NCBI RefSeq assembly: GCF_027497215.1
Contig: NZ_CP114904.1
Span: 1,364,001-1,428,000, forward strand
Source: Micromonospora sp. WMMD812
GTDB lineage: Bacteria > Actinomycetota > Actinomycetes > Mycobacteriales > Micromonosporaceae
Reading direction: 5' to 3'
Length of the DNA: 64,000 nt
The notes beneath the pieces are model-generated. The model did not search any database. It was not told where the DNA came from and worked only from the letters and a program-made list of their open reading frames with translations. The translations under genes and the position numbers were made by a program. Numbering within the stretch: position 1 is the stretch's first letter; every line of letters starts with the position of its first letter. Positions 53,561-63,696 of this stretch are shown here, in pieces.

Positions 53561-53692
53561 GGACCCGATCTTAGGGCCGGCGGCGCACGGTCCGCCCCTG
53601 CCGAATGTCACGGGTGGACCGTGCGATCCGCACCGAGAACCGGTGACAGGCGCGGCTGTTCCGCGACGCCGGGCGCCGGCAGGGTCGAGGGC

Positions 53693-54553
53693 ATGACAGA
53701 CACGCTGACGCACCACCCGGCTTCTCCCGCTCCCTCGTCGGCTCCGCACGCGGCCGGCGGCGTCCGTCACCTGCTGCGGCACCTCGGCGAGATGGCGCTC
53801 GCGATGGTGGCCGGGATGCTGCTGCTCGCTCCGCTGTGGCGGGTCGCCGGCGCCCCGCTCGGACTCACCGCCGTCCTCGTCCGGCCGGACGTGGCCGCGT
53901 TCGTGATGGCGACCGACATGACCGTCGGCATGATCGTGTGGATGCGGCACCGCCGCCACTCCTGGGGGGCGTGCGCGGAGATGGCCGCCGCCATGTACGT
54001 CCCGTTCCTGGTGCTGCTCGTGCCGTACTGGGCGGGACGGCTCGCCGGCGACGCGCTGATGCTCGGCGGGCACCTGCTCATGCTGCCGGCGATGCTGCTC
54101 GTGGCGCTGCGGCACCGGCACGACGCCGCCGCGCCGGCGCGCCGGCGGCACCCGATGGTCGAGGCTGCGCTGCGCCGCTGGCCGGCCGGGCTGGCCCTGC
54201 TGATGACCGTCGACCACTGGGTGTCCCCGTCTGTGCTCAGCCCGTGGACCATGCTGGTGCTGCCCGCCGGCTACCTGGTCATCGGCGCGTACCGGGGTCA
54301 GCTGAACGGACCGGGCATGCTGGCCCGGCAGCTCGCCGGTCTGGCCGCCTGGTCGGGTCTGGTGCTGGTCGCGGTCGTGGTCGGCGGCCGGGCCGCCGCC
54401 TGGCTGGTCGCGGCCGGGTGGCTCGCCCACGCGGTCTGGGACGTGGTGCACCACCGCCGCGGCGAGGTGGTGCCGCGCGGGTACGCCGAGTGGTGCGCGG
54501 TGCTCGATGCGGTTCTCGGCATCACGATCGTCCTGGCCATTTTGGCCGCCTGA
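53693..54553 (+). CDS. Multi-pass membrane protein of unknown function
   Basis: A 286-residue protein with about eight hydrophobic segments in two blocks: 33-50, 60-82, 100-118 and 122-137, then 165-185, 190-205, 220-245 and 260-286. Unusual features are Met- and His-rich helices (FVMATDMTVGMIVWMRHRRH, EMAAAMYVPFLVLL, RHRHDAAAPARRRHPM), which may bind metal or heme. Divergent from the two-component genes. No confident family; a cytochrome- or metal-related role is only a guess. Confidence 0.7.
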   Translation: MTDTLTHHPASPAPSSAPHAAGGVRHLLRHLGEMALAMVAGMLLLAPLWRVAGAPLGLTAVLVRPDVAAFVMATDMTVGMIVWMRHRRHSWGACAEMAAAMYVPFLVLLVPYWAGRLAGDALMLGGHLLMLPAMLLVALRHRHDAAAPARRRHPMVEAALRRWPAGLALLMTVDHWVSPSVLSPWTMLVLPAGYLVIGAYRGQLNGPGMLARQLAGLAAWSGLVLVAVVVGGRAAAWLVAAGWLAHAVWDVVHHRRGEVVPRGYAEWCAVLDAVLGITIVLAILAA

Positions 54554-54556
54554 CGG

Positions 54557-54578
54557 GCCGGCGGGACCGCCCGCCGGC
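54557..54578 (+). terminator. Short terminator hairpin
   Basis: A 9-bp perfect stem (54557-54565 with 54570-54578), 4 bases past the stop codon of the membrane protein gene. Confidence 0.6.
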
Positions 54579-54689
54579 ACGGGGTGGCGGGCGACCGACC
54601 GGCGCGGAGCCGGGCGCCCGGGGCGGCCGGTGACCGTCGGGTTGCCGGTCGGCGCGGCGGGCCGACAGCGGTGATGAAAGGCTTGTCAC

Positions 54690-56519
54690 ATGAGTTCGGC
54701 ACCTGAAGAGACCCACCCCACCGATTCCGGCACTGACGAGGCGACCGGCTTCGCGGACCTCGGGCTCCGCGAGGAGCTGCTCGGCGCGCTGTCCGCCCTC
54801 GGCTACGAGGAGCCCACTCCGATCCAGCGGGAGGCGATCCCTCCGCTGTTGGCCGGGCAGGACCTGCTCGGGCAGGCGGCCACCGGCACCGGCAAGACCG
54901 CCGCCTTCGCGCTGCCGCTGCTGCAGCGGATGCCGGCGCACGGCGACGCGGCCGATCCGGTGGCGTTGGTGCTGGTGCCGACCCGGGAGCTGGCGGTGCA
55001 GGTCTCGGAGGCGTTCCACCGCTACGGCCGGGAGCTCGGCGCCCGGGTGCTGCCGATCTACGGCGGGCAGCCGATCGGCCGGCAGCTGCGCGCCCTCGAC
55101 GCCGGGGTGGACGTGGTGGTCGCCACGCCCGGCCGGGCGCTGGACCACATCGCGCGGGGCACGCTGCGGCTGGGTGGCCTGGCCACGGTGGTGCTGGACG
55201 AGGCCGACGAGATGCTGGACATGGGCTTCGCCGAGGACATCGAGGCGATCCTGGAGCACGCGCCCGAGCAGCGGCAGACGGTCCTCTTCTCGGCCACCAT
55301 GCCGTCCCGGATCGACGGGATGGCCCGGCAGCATCTCAGCGACCCGGTCCGGATCCAGATCGAGCGGGAGCAGCCGGTCGCCGGTGAGGCGCCCCGCGTG
55401 CGGCAGAGCGCGTACATCGTCAACCGGTCGCACAAGCCGGCCGCGCTGGGCCGGGTGCTGGACGTCGAGTCGCCCACCGCGGCGATCGTGTTCTGCCGCA
55501 GCCGGGAGGAGGTGGACCGGCTCACCGAGACGATGAACGGCCGGGGCTACCGGGCCGAGGCGCTGCACGGCGGGATGAGCCAGGAGCAGCGCGACCGGGT
55601 GATGGGGCGGTTGCGCGCCGGCACCGCCGACCTGCTGGTCGCCACCGACGTGGCCGCCCGCGGCCTCGATGTCGAGCAGCTCAGCCACGTGGTGAACTAC
55701 GACGTGCCCTCGGCGCCGGAGTCGTACGTGCACCGGATCGGCCGGGTGGGTCGGGCCGGGCGCGAGGGGGTGGCGATCACCCTCGCCGAGCCGCGCGAGC
55801 ACCGGATGCTCAAGACCATCGAGCGGGTGACCGGGCAGCGGATCGCGATCGACAAGATCCCCACCGTGGCGGACCTGCGGACCCGGCGGCTGGAGCTGAC
55901 CCAGGCGGCGCTGCGGGAGAGCCTGCTCGAGGACGACCTGGAGTCGTTCCGGGTGATCGTGGAGTCGCTGACCGACGAGTTCGACCTGATGGAGGTCGCC
56001 CTCGCCGCGGTGAAGCTGGCGCACGAGACGACCTCGCCGGGCGCGGACGACGAGGAGGAGATCCCGCAGATCCCGGTGCGCGGCCCGCGGGAGGGACGGC
56101 CGGAGGTCCGCGGCGAACGGCGCGGCGGCGCCCGGCCCCGCGCCGGCGGCACCACGCAGGTCTTCGTCGGGCTCGGCCGGCGGGCCGGGGTGCGCCCGCA
56201 GGACCTGGTCGGGGCGATCACCGGGGAGACCAGGGTCAGCGGCCGGGACATCGGCTCGATCGAGATCGCCGACCGGTTCTCGCTGATCGAGGTGCCGTAC
56301 GCGGTGGCCGACGAGGTGATCGCGGGGCTGCGGGGCAGCACGATCAAGGGTCGCAAGGCGACCGTACGCCGGGACCGCGACGGCGACGACGGGGACCGGC
56401 GGGCCCGGGCCACCGACCGCCCGTACGGCGGCGGCCGGCGCCCTGACGGCGGTGACCGGCGGCGCGAGGGCGGTGACCGGCGCTACGACGGCGACCGGCG
56501 GGACCGGCGCGAGCGCTGA
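54690..56519 (+). CDS. deaD: DEAD-box ATP-dependent RNA helicase (DeaD/CsdA-like)
   Basis: A 609-residue RNA helicase. Q motif FADLGLREELL... PTPIQREAIP (21-51), Walker A ATGTGKT (64-70), PTRELAVQV, TPGR, VVLDEADEML (DEAD), SATMPSR, then the second RecA domain with FCRSREEVDRL, ATDVAARGLDVE and HRIGRVGRAGR. A DbpA-type RNA-binding domain (about 490-560, TQVFVGLGRRAGVRPQDLVG) and a charged RGG-like tail (GGDRRREGGDRRYDGDRRDR) follow. It should unwind structured RNA in ribosome assembly and mRNA turnover. Confidence 0.95.
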   Translation: MSSAPEETHPTDSGTDEATGFADLGLREELLGALSALGYEEPTPIQREAIPPLLAGQDLLGQAATGTGKTAAFALPLLQRMPAHGDAADPVALVLVPTRELAVQVSEAFHRYGRELGARVLPIYGGQPIGRQLRALDAGVDVVVATPGRALDHIARGTLRLGGLATVVLDEADEMLDMGFAEDIEAILEHAPEQRQTVLFSATMPSRIDGMARQHLSDPVRIQIEREQPVAGEAPRVRQSAYIVNRSHKPAALGRVLDVESPTAAIVFCRSREEVDRLTETMNGRGYRAEALHGGMSQEQRDRVMGRLRAGTADLLVATDVAARGLDVEQLSHVVNYDVPSAPESYVHRIGRVGRAGREGVAITLAEPREHRMLKTIERVTGQRIAIDKIPTVADLRTRRLELTQAALRESLLEDDLESFRVIVESLTDEFDLMEVALAAVKLAHETTSPGADDEEEIPQIPVRGPREGRPEVRGERRGGARPRAGGTTQVFVGLGRRAGVRPQDLVGAITGETRVSGRDIGSIEIADRFSLIEVPYAVADEVIAGLRGSTIKGRKATVRRDRDGDDGDRRARATDRPYGGGRRPDGGDRRREGGDRRYDGDRRDRRER

Positions 56520-56525
56520 GACGGC

Positions 56526-56568
56526 GGGAGCCCCCTGCCGCCGCTCGGGGCGGTGGCAGGGGGCTCCC
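56526..56568. terminator. Bidirectional terminator between helicase and lon
   Basis: A strong stem of about 17 bp (gggagccccctgccgcc, 56526 onward, with ggcggtggcagggggctccc ending 56568; one mismatch) between convergent genes. Confidence 0.85.
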
Positions 56569-56581
56569 GGTCGGGCAGCCG

Positions 56582-58918
<2,337 letters not shown>

Positions 58919-58940
58919 CGAACACCTGCTATCGCGTTGA

Positions 58941-58961
58941 GTTGAGCGTGTCAGGCTCAAG
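58941..58961. promoter_or_regulatory. HAIR-like HspR operator upstream of lon
   Basis: gttgagc - gtgtcag - gctcaag: an inverted repeat with the 7-base spacing of the HAIR consensus (CTTGAGT-N7-ACTCAAG), matching at 6 of 7 arm positions to each other. It is 23 bp upstream of the lon start codon. Confidence 0.65.
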
Positions 58962-59380
58962 TAACAAAGCGTTCCCTTTCTTCCTGGGTGTGACCCAGAC
59001 CACTGATCCGCGCGGCCCGACGGCCGGCAGCGGCACCCGGCGGGCCCGGGCGACCTCGACGTGAGGACCGCCGGTTTCTCCGCGCGACCGCGGGCGGCCG
59101 GAACACTGTTTTCGCTGCGCGGCCGCGCAGCGCGGGACACCGTCGAGATCGCAGGCAGTCGCCGAGCGCACGGTGAAACGGGATGGCTGTCGCGCCGCCG
59201 CGGAAACCGCGGGCCTCCACCGCGGCGGAGGCGGCGGCTTCGCCGGACACGCCGGGCGCCTCGGCGATTGCGGCCGCCGTCCCGCCGCCGATTCCGCGGT
59301 CAGGCCGCTATTGGCGGACCGGCATAACGCGACTCGCTGAAATGGAAAGCGCCATATTCTTGCGGTTTACCGCGATCGTG

Positions 59381-59395
59381 GGTCAAACTTTGACC
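59381..59395. promoter_or_regulatory. Perfect 15-bp palindrome upstream of lsr2
   Basis: ggtcaaa - c - tttgacc, ending 31 bp before the lsr2 start codon. It is AT-rich for this genome, so it may be an operator or an Lsr2 autoregulatory site. Confidence 0.45.
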
Positions 59396-59426
59396 ACACC
59401 CCGCCGTAGACAGGGAGTAATCGGCG

Positions 59427-59774
59427 ATGGCCAGAAAAGTAATCACGGTGCTGACCGACGACCTCGATGGCGGAAAGGCCGACCGGACGGTCGAGTTCAG
59501 CCTCGACGGCGTCGCCTACACCATTGACGTCTCCGACGAGAACGCCGGCGTGCTGCGCAAGGCGCTCGACCCGTACATCAGCGCCGGGCGGCGGATCGGG
59601 CGCGGTCCCGTGGAGAGTGCCCGCGGTGTGCGACGGCCGGCCCGGGCCGGCGGGGCGGGAATGGACCGGGAACAGAACCGCGCGATCCGGGAATGGGCCG
59701 TCAAGAACGGCTACAAGATTTCCGAGCGGGGTCGGATCCCGGTCGAGGTCGTCGAGGCCTACAAGAACCGCTGA
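59427..59774 (+). CDS. lsr2: Lsr2 family nucleoid-associated protein
   Basis: A 115-residue H-NS-like xenogeneic silencer. The N-terminal dimerisation domain is MARKVITVLTDDLDGGKADR followed by TVEFSLDGVAYTIDVSDENA and a helix to about 55. The C-terminal DNA-binding domain is REWAVKNGYKISERGRIP with the AT-hook-like RGR loop (about 99-101). It binds AT-rich DNA and silences acquired genes. A gggag ribosome binding site precedes the ATG. Position next to lon has no known significance. Confidence 0.95.
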   Translation: MARKVITVLTDDLDGGKADRTVEFSLDGVAYTIDVSDENAGVLRKALDPYISAGRRIGRGPVESARGVRRPARAGGAGMDREQNRAIREWAVKNGYKISERGRIPVEVVEAYKNR

Positions 59775-59927
59775 CCGCGACGCGTCGGTCGTCCCGCCGT
59801 CGAATCGGCGTGGCCCGGCATTGCGCCACCGGCACCATTCGGCCGGCCCTCCGGGGCCGGCCGCGCCCGTTCCGCGGCAATCCCCGGTAACGGATGGTCG
59901 CGCAGCACGACAGCCAGGCACGACGAC

Positions 59928-59967
59928 GGCCGGGCCACCCGGGGTTCCTGCCCCGGGTGGCCCGGCC
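59928..59967. terminator. Bidirectional terminator after lsr2
   Basis: A perfect 17-bp stem (59928-59944 with 59951-59967) and 6-nt loop, between convergent lsr2 and the secreted protein gene. Confidence 0.9.
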
Positions 59968-59980
59968 GCGCCGGCGTCAC

Positions 59981-61243
59981 TCAGTTGACCTGGATGCGCA
60001 CCGCGTCGAAGGCCGGCGTCTGGTTGGCCCGCTCCATCATCGGCAACCGGTGCGACCCGTCACCGGCCCACACCGCGCACTGCGCGGTGCCGGACTGCGG
60101 CAGGCCGGGGACCTGGATGGTCACCTCGTCCGGCTCCGCGCCGCCCCCGCCGTCCTCGGTGGCCACGAAGAAGGCGGGCACCTCCTGCGGCGCCGGCGGG
60201 GCGTCCAGGCTGCCGAGCATCCGGCAGGCGGTGTGGAAGTGGCCGCGCACCAGCCCCTGCTCGTTGAGCAGCGAGCTCTCCACGTAGTAGCCGCCCTGGC
60301 CGGCGGCGAGGAAGCGGTCCCGGACGAGGTTCCGGGTGCTCACCCGGAGCGTGAAGGGCTGGCTGCGACCGACCTCGTTCGGGAAGTCGGTGATCAGCAG
60401 CGACGGGTTGTTCGCCGCGGCGCCCACCTCGCCGAATTCGGTGCTGACGCAGCGGTTGCCGTTCTGGAAACCGTCGTGCGGCTGCAGCTGGCTGTTGTCG
60501 CAGTTGTTCGCCAGCACACCCAGGCCGGCGCCCGGTCCGCCGTTGTTACCGCCGCCGTTGTTACCGCCGCCGTTGTTGCCGCCGCCGTTGTTACCGCCAC
60601 CGTTGTTGCCGCCGTTGTTTCCACCGTTGCCGACCGGCTGGACCTGGCACTCGGCGAGCCGCGACAGGTTCTGCGGGCGCGGACCGAAACGGTCGATCGC
60701 GGTCGTGATCCGAGCCAGGGTGGCCTGCCGCTTGCTGGCCAGCGGCTGCAGGATCGCGCTCCGGACGAACGCCTCACCCCGGCTGCCCTCGGCCGCGAGC
60801 CTGCGGTCGGCCTCGGCGATCTGCGTCTGCAGCTGGCTCAGGTTGCGGTCGACCTCGGCCCGGGCGCGGCCCGGCACGTCCGGCAGTTGGCCGGCCACGT
60901 CCGGGCAGGCGATCGCCGAGCCGCCGGACCCGCTGCCGCCGCCGGTGCCCTGCTCGCACTCGGCGACCGACTGCTGCCCGTCGCCCCAGTGGTTGCGGAC
61001 CCACCGACCGTCCTGCCAGGTGCGGGTGGTGGAGCCGCTCCCGCCCGGCGCGGTCGCACCGGGGCTGGGCTGCACGCAGGCTCCCGCGGCCGGTCGAGGC
61101 TTGCCGGACCGCCGGTCCTCCGCCGACGAGATCTGGGTCACGGCGACGATCCCGCCGAAGACCACGAGCGTGCCGACCACGGCCAGCAGACGCTTGCTCC
61201 GCGCGTTACCGGATGACCGGCGCGCCCGTGTGGACCTGCGCAT
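59981..61243 (-). CDS. Membrane-anchored extracytoplasmic protein with NNGG repeats
   Basis: A 420-residue protein. A basic N-terminus (RRSTRARRSSGNARSKR) and one hydrophobic segment (LLAVVGTLVVFGGIVAVTQI, 19-38) anchor it. A helical region (about 105-200) is followed by about six NNGGG repeats (206-236) as a flexible linker, and a C-terminal beta-rich domain with paired cysteines (CDNSQLQ, CVSTEF, HTACRM, AQCAVW) and the phrase LVRGHFHTACRML. Similar proteins occur in Micromonosporaceae; function unknown. The start has a gaaggagaa ribosome binding site. Confidence 0.75.
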   Translation of the reverse strand: MRRSTRARRSSGNARSKRLLAVVGTLVVFGGIVAVTQISSAEDRRSGKPRPAAGACVQPSPGATAPGGSGSTTRTWQDGRWVRNHWGDGQQSVAECEQGTGGGSGSGGSAIACPDVAGQLPDVPGRARAEVDRNLSQLQTQIAEADRRLAAEGSRGEAFVRSAILQPLASKRQATLARITTAIDRFGPRPQNLSRLAECQVQPVGNGGNNGGNNGGGNNGGGNNGGGNNGGGNNGGPGAGLGVLANNCDNSQLQPHDGFQNGNRCVSTEFGEVGAAANNPSLLITDFPNEVGRSQPFTLRVSTRNLVRDRFLAAGQGGYYVESSLLNEQGLVRGHFHTACRMLGSLDAPPAPQEVPAFFVATEDGGGGAEPDEVTIQVPGLPQSGTAQCAVWAGDGSHRLPMMERANQTPAFDAVRIQVN

Positions 61244-61523
61244 CGAATTGTTCTCCTTCGCGATCCGGTCGTGGATCCGTGACCTCGGCGGACCGTCGGA
61301 AATTGCATCGGCGGCCCACTGCCGCGGCCGCCGTGACGCACCGTGGCATGTCGATGACCGACGATGCCCTTTTCCGCACCGCCTCCCGCGTCCGGTGCCC
61401 CGGACGGGAAGATCCTGTCCATTCCCGCTGGAGTACGGAACGGCTTCGCCGAGGGTTCAACCCCGTCGCGAAAAAAGCTGAACGGTACGCGGCGGACGGG
61501 GCGGGCCGGGTCGGATCGGAAGG

Positions 61524-62414
61524 TCAGTCGGCGCAGAGGTGGTCGAACGCGAACCCGCCGACCAGGTCGTCGCGGCGCGCGCTCAGCTCCACGATCTCGG
61601 CGCGCAGCGCGTCCCGGGGCACCAGCTCCGGCTCGACGGCCTCCGGATCGCGCAGCCGCTCACCCACCGCCACGGCGGCCAGGTCCTCGGCCAGCCGCGC
61701 CGGGTCGATCCCGCAGGAGAACCGGTGCTCCCACACCGACACCCGCTCGACCAGGCAGCGCCCGGGACGGACCTCCACCCAGCTCCAACCCTCCGCCGGC
61801 CCGCCGGCCCAGCGCACGTGCAGGCCGCGCACGATCGGGTCGACGAGCCGCCGGGAGACGTACGCCTCCACCGCCGCGGCCCGGGCGAGCGCCCCCAGGT
61901 CGTTGACGTGCCCGGTCCGACCGTCCGGAAGCCGGCCGAGGATCTCGCGGAACGCGACCGGCCCGGGCTCCTCCGGGTCGCCGGGCTCGGACGCCTCCCC
62001 GGCCGCCGCGGCGTACCCGCGTGCGTCGAGCACGTACTCCACGATCCGGCGACCGTGGTCGGCGGCCCGCAGCGTCGGCGACTCGACCCGCAGGACCGGC
62101 AGTCCGACCGCCGCGCTCACCGCGCTCTTCATCCGTTCGGCGCGCTGCGCGGCCGAGCCGGCCGGCGCGGCCGGACCGATCTCCACCGCGACGAGGGGAC
62201 GGCCGGTGTCGGCGGAGCAGACCACGAGGTCGAATCCCTCCCGGCTGGCCGTGCTCCACTGGTGGCCGGTGATGCCCGGCGGACGACCCTGCACCAGCTC
62301 GCCGAGGCGGTGCCCGGCGTGCACCCGGTGCCCGGCGCGGGTGAGCACGGCGGTCCGCCCGCCCGCCGGGGGCAGCGCCCGCAGCCAGGCGCCGTCGTCA
62401 CTGGTGCTCGTCAT
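61524..62414 (-). CDS. Hypothetical protein with a DUF2726/nuclease-like core
   Basis: A 296-residue soluble protein. Residues 30-125 read FDLVVCSADTGRPLVAVEIG then a helix with AERMKSAVSAAVGLPVLRVE, resembling DUF2726 and other restriction-endonuclease-like folds (acidic residue, ExG strand, Lys helix, LPVLRV). The rest has VNDLGALARAAAVEAYVSRR and no known motif. Nuclease activity is speculative. The start at 62414 was chosen because the stretch upstream lacks family-like sequence. Divergent from the Asp23 operon. Confidence 0.55.
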   Translation of the reverse strand: MTSTSDDGAWLRALPPAGGRTAVLTRAGHRVHAGHRLGELVQGRPPGITGHQWSTASREGFDLVVCSADTGRPLVAVEIGPAAPAGSAAQRAERMKSAVSAAVGLPVLRVESPTLRAADHGRRIVEYVLDARGYAAAAGEASEPGDPEEPGPVAFREILGRLPDGRTGHVNDLGALARAAAVEAYVSRRLVDPIVRGLHVRWAGGPAEGWSWVEVRPGRCLVERVSVWEHRFSCGIDPARLAEDLAAVAVGERLRDPEAVEPELVPRDALRAEIVELSARRDDLVGGFAFDHLCAD

Positions 62415-62522
62415 CTGCCTGATCCATCCGCCGGTCGGTCGAACGGGCCCGAGTGTAGGCGGTGGATCATGGTGGCCACCGCGCCGGGCGCTCGCCACGC
62501 CGAGGAGGAACCCGGGGTCGAG

Positions 62523-62540
62523 CTGTGACGTGGATCACAG
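62523..62540. promoter_or_regulatory. Perfect Crp-type palindrome upstream of Asp23 operon
   Basis: CTGTGACGTGGATCACAG has perfect TGTGA-N6-TCACA symmetry, matching the consensus of actinobacterial Crp. It is 78 bp upstream of the first operon gene (62618) and about 110 bp from the divergent DUF2726-like gene. Confidence 0.65.
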
Positions 62541-62617
62541 CCGCTCGGACGTTCCAGGTCCTCCGCGCGGTGTATCCAGACCGACGCGCCGGTAGCGGAT
62601 CGGCGCCGGGAGGTGTC

Positions 62618-62806
62618 ATGTCGCGACAGCAGTTCGGCTTCCTCGCCGGCTTCCTGGTCGTGGCGGTCTGGGCGGCGGCCGGTATCGGGGTTGCCGCCCT
62701 CGCCGTGCTGGCCGGCCTGTTCGGCTGGCTCGTCGTCCGGGTCCTGGACGGGGACCTCGCGGTGACCGGGCTCGGCGACCGGGTCCGCCCGGCCCGACGC
62801 CGGTAG
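62618..62806 (+). CDS. Small DUF2273-like membrane protein
   Basis: A 62-residue protein with two adjacent hydrophobic segments (FGFLAGFLVVAVWAAAGIGV, AALAVLAGLFGWLVVRVL) and a basic end. Size, Gly-rich helices and position before an Asp23 gene match DUF2273. A gggagg ribosome binding site precedes the ATG. First gene of the operon. Confidence 0.65.
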   Translation: MSRQQFGFLAGFLVVAVWAAAGIGVAALAVLAGLFGWLVVRVLDGDLAVTGLGDRVRPARRR

Positions 62807-62826
62807 CGCCGGGACGGGAGCGCCCG

Positions 62827-63162
62827 ATGACCGATCGGACCGACCGCGGCCACACCCGGATCAACCCGGAGGCGGTCGCCCGGGTCGCCGCACACGCCGC
62901 CCGGCAGGTGCCCGGCGTGTACGCGCTGGTGCCCGTACCCGCCCGGCCGCACGGGGTGGCGGTCCGCCTCGATGACCACGTAGCGAGCGTCGACGTCGAC
63001 CTGGTCGCCTGGTACGGCCGGAGTGTGCTGGCGGTCGCCGACGCGGTCCGCGACGCGGTGATCGACCGGGTGCGGGCGTCGACTGGCCTGGCCGTGCGGG
63101 AGGTGACCGTCACGGTGGACGACCTGGTCGTGCCCGGCCCGGACGTACCGGTGCCGCGATGA
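62827..63162 (+). CDS. Asp23/Gls24 family envelope stress protein
   Basis: A 111-residue protein with the Asp23 fold pattern: an INPEAVARVAAHAARQVPGV start, a beta-hairpin core (VAVRLDDHVASVDVDLVAWY) and VADAVRDAVIDRVRASTGLA, then VREVTVTVDDL. Asp23 proteins form a membrane-associated coat through AmaP-type anchors and respond to alkaline or cell-wall stress. The next two genes encode such membrane partners. Confidence 0.88.
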   Translation: MTDRTDRGHTRINPEAVARVAAHAARQVPGVYALVPVPARPHGVAVRLDDHVASVDVDLVAWYGRSVLAVADAVRDAVIDRVRASTGLAVREVTVTVDDLVVPGPDVPVPR

Positions 63163-63177
63163 CGGGCCGGGCCTGAG

Positions 63178-63696
63178 GTGCGTACCGCCAACCGGCTGGC
63201 CACGCTGCTGCTGGCAACCGCCCTGCTCGGCGCCGGCGCGCTGGTGGTGGTGGAGGGGCTGCTGGCCGTGGCGGGGCGCGCCCCGCTGCTCGTCGACCGC
63301 GCCCGCTGGGCCAGGGCGCTCGGCGCCACCCGATGGGACGACCCGGCGGTGCGGGCCAGTGCGGTGGCGCTCATCCTCGTCGGTCTGGCCGTCCTCGCCG
63401 CCGAACTGCGCCGGTGGTCGCCCCGCCGGCTGGACGCCGGCGAGGGGTGGCACCTGCACCGGAGATCGGTCGAGCGCCGGCTGGCCGTCGCCGTGCGGTC
63501 GGTTCCCGGCGTACGGCGGGCACGGGTGCGGATCCGGCGGCGGGGCGCCGAGTGGCGGCCGCGGGTGGTGGCCACCGGGGACCCGGCGGCGCGCCCCGAG
63601 GTCGAGTTCGCCGTGCACCAGGAGCTGCATCGGCTGGCCGCGCCCCGCCCCGGCCGGATCGACGTACGGCTGCTTCCCCGCCGGGGGGCGGCGTGA
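63178..63696 (+). CDS. DUF6286 family membrane protein of Asp23 operon
   Basis: A 172-residue protein with two transmembrane segments (LATLLLATALLGAGALVVVE, about 8-27, and ALILVGLAVLAAELR, about 65-80) and a soluble C-terminal domain (90-172, RRSVERRLAVAVRSVPGVRR) that resembles the Asp23-interacting domain in similar operons. GTG start at 63178 with gagg. It ends at a GTGA overlap with the next gene. Confidence 0.78.
   Translation: MRTANRLATLLLATALLGAGALVVVEGLLAVAGRAPLLVDRARWARALGATRWDDPAVRASAVALILVGLAVLAAELRRWSPRRLDAGEGWHLHRRSVERRLAVAVRSVPGVRRARVRIRRRGAEWRPRVVATGDPAARPEVEFAVHQELHRLAAPRPGRIDVRLLPRRGAA

Larger units (their letters stand above)
58919..59426. other. 508-base divergent regulatory region of lon and lsr2
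   Basis: Contains a HAIR-like element for lon (58941-58961) and a perfect palindrome before lsr2 (59381-59395). The middle (about 59050-59340) is GC-rich with open frames that carry no ribosome binding site or recognisable protein motif; no gene is called. Confidence 0.55.

Noticed and set aside
59061..59527. Small genes between lon and lsr2
   Set aside because: Arg/Pro/Ala-rich frames without ribosome binding sites; the segment is better explained as promoter DNA.
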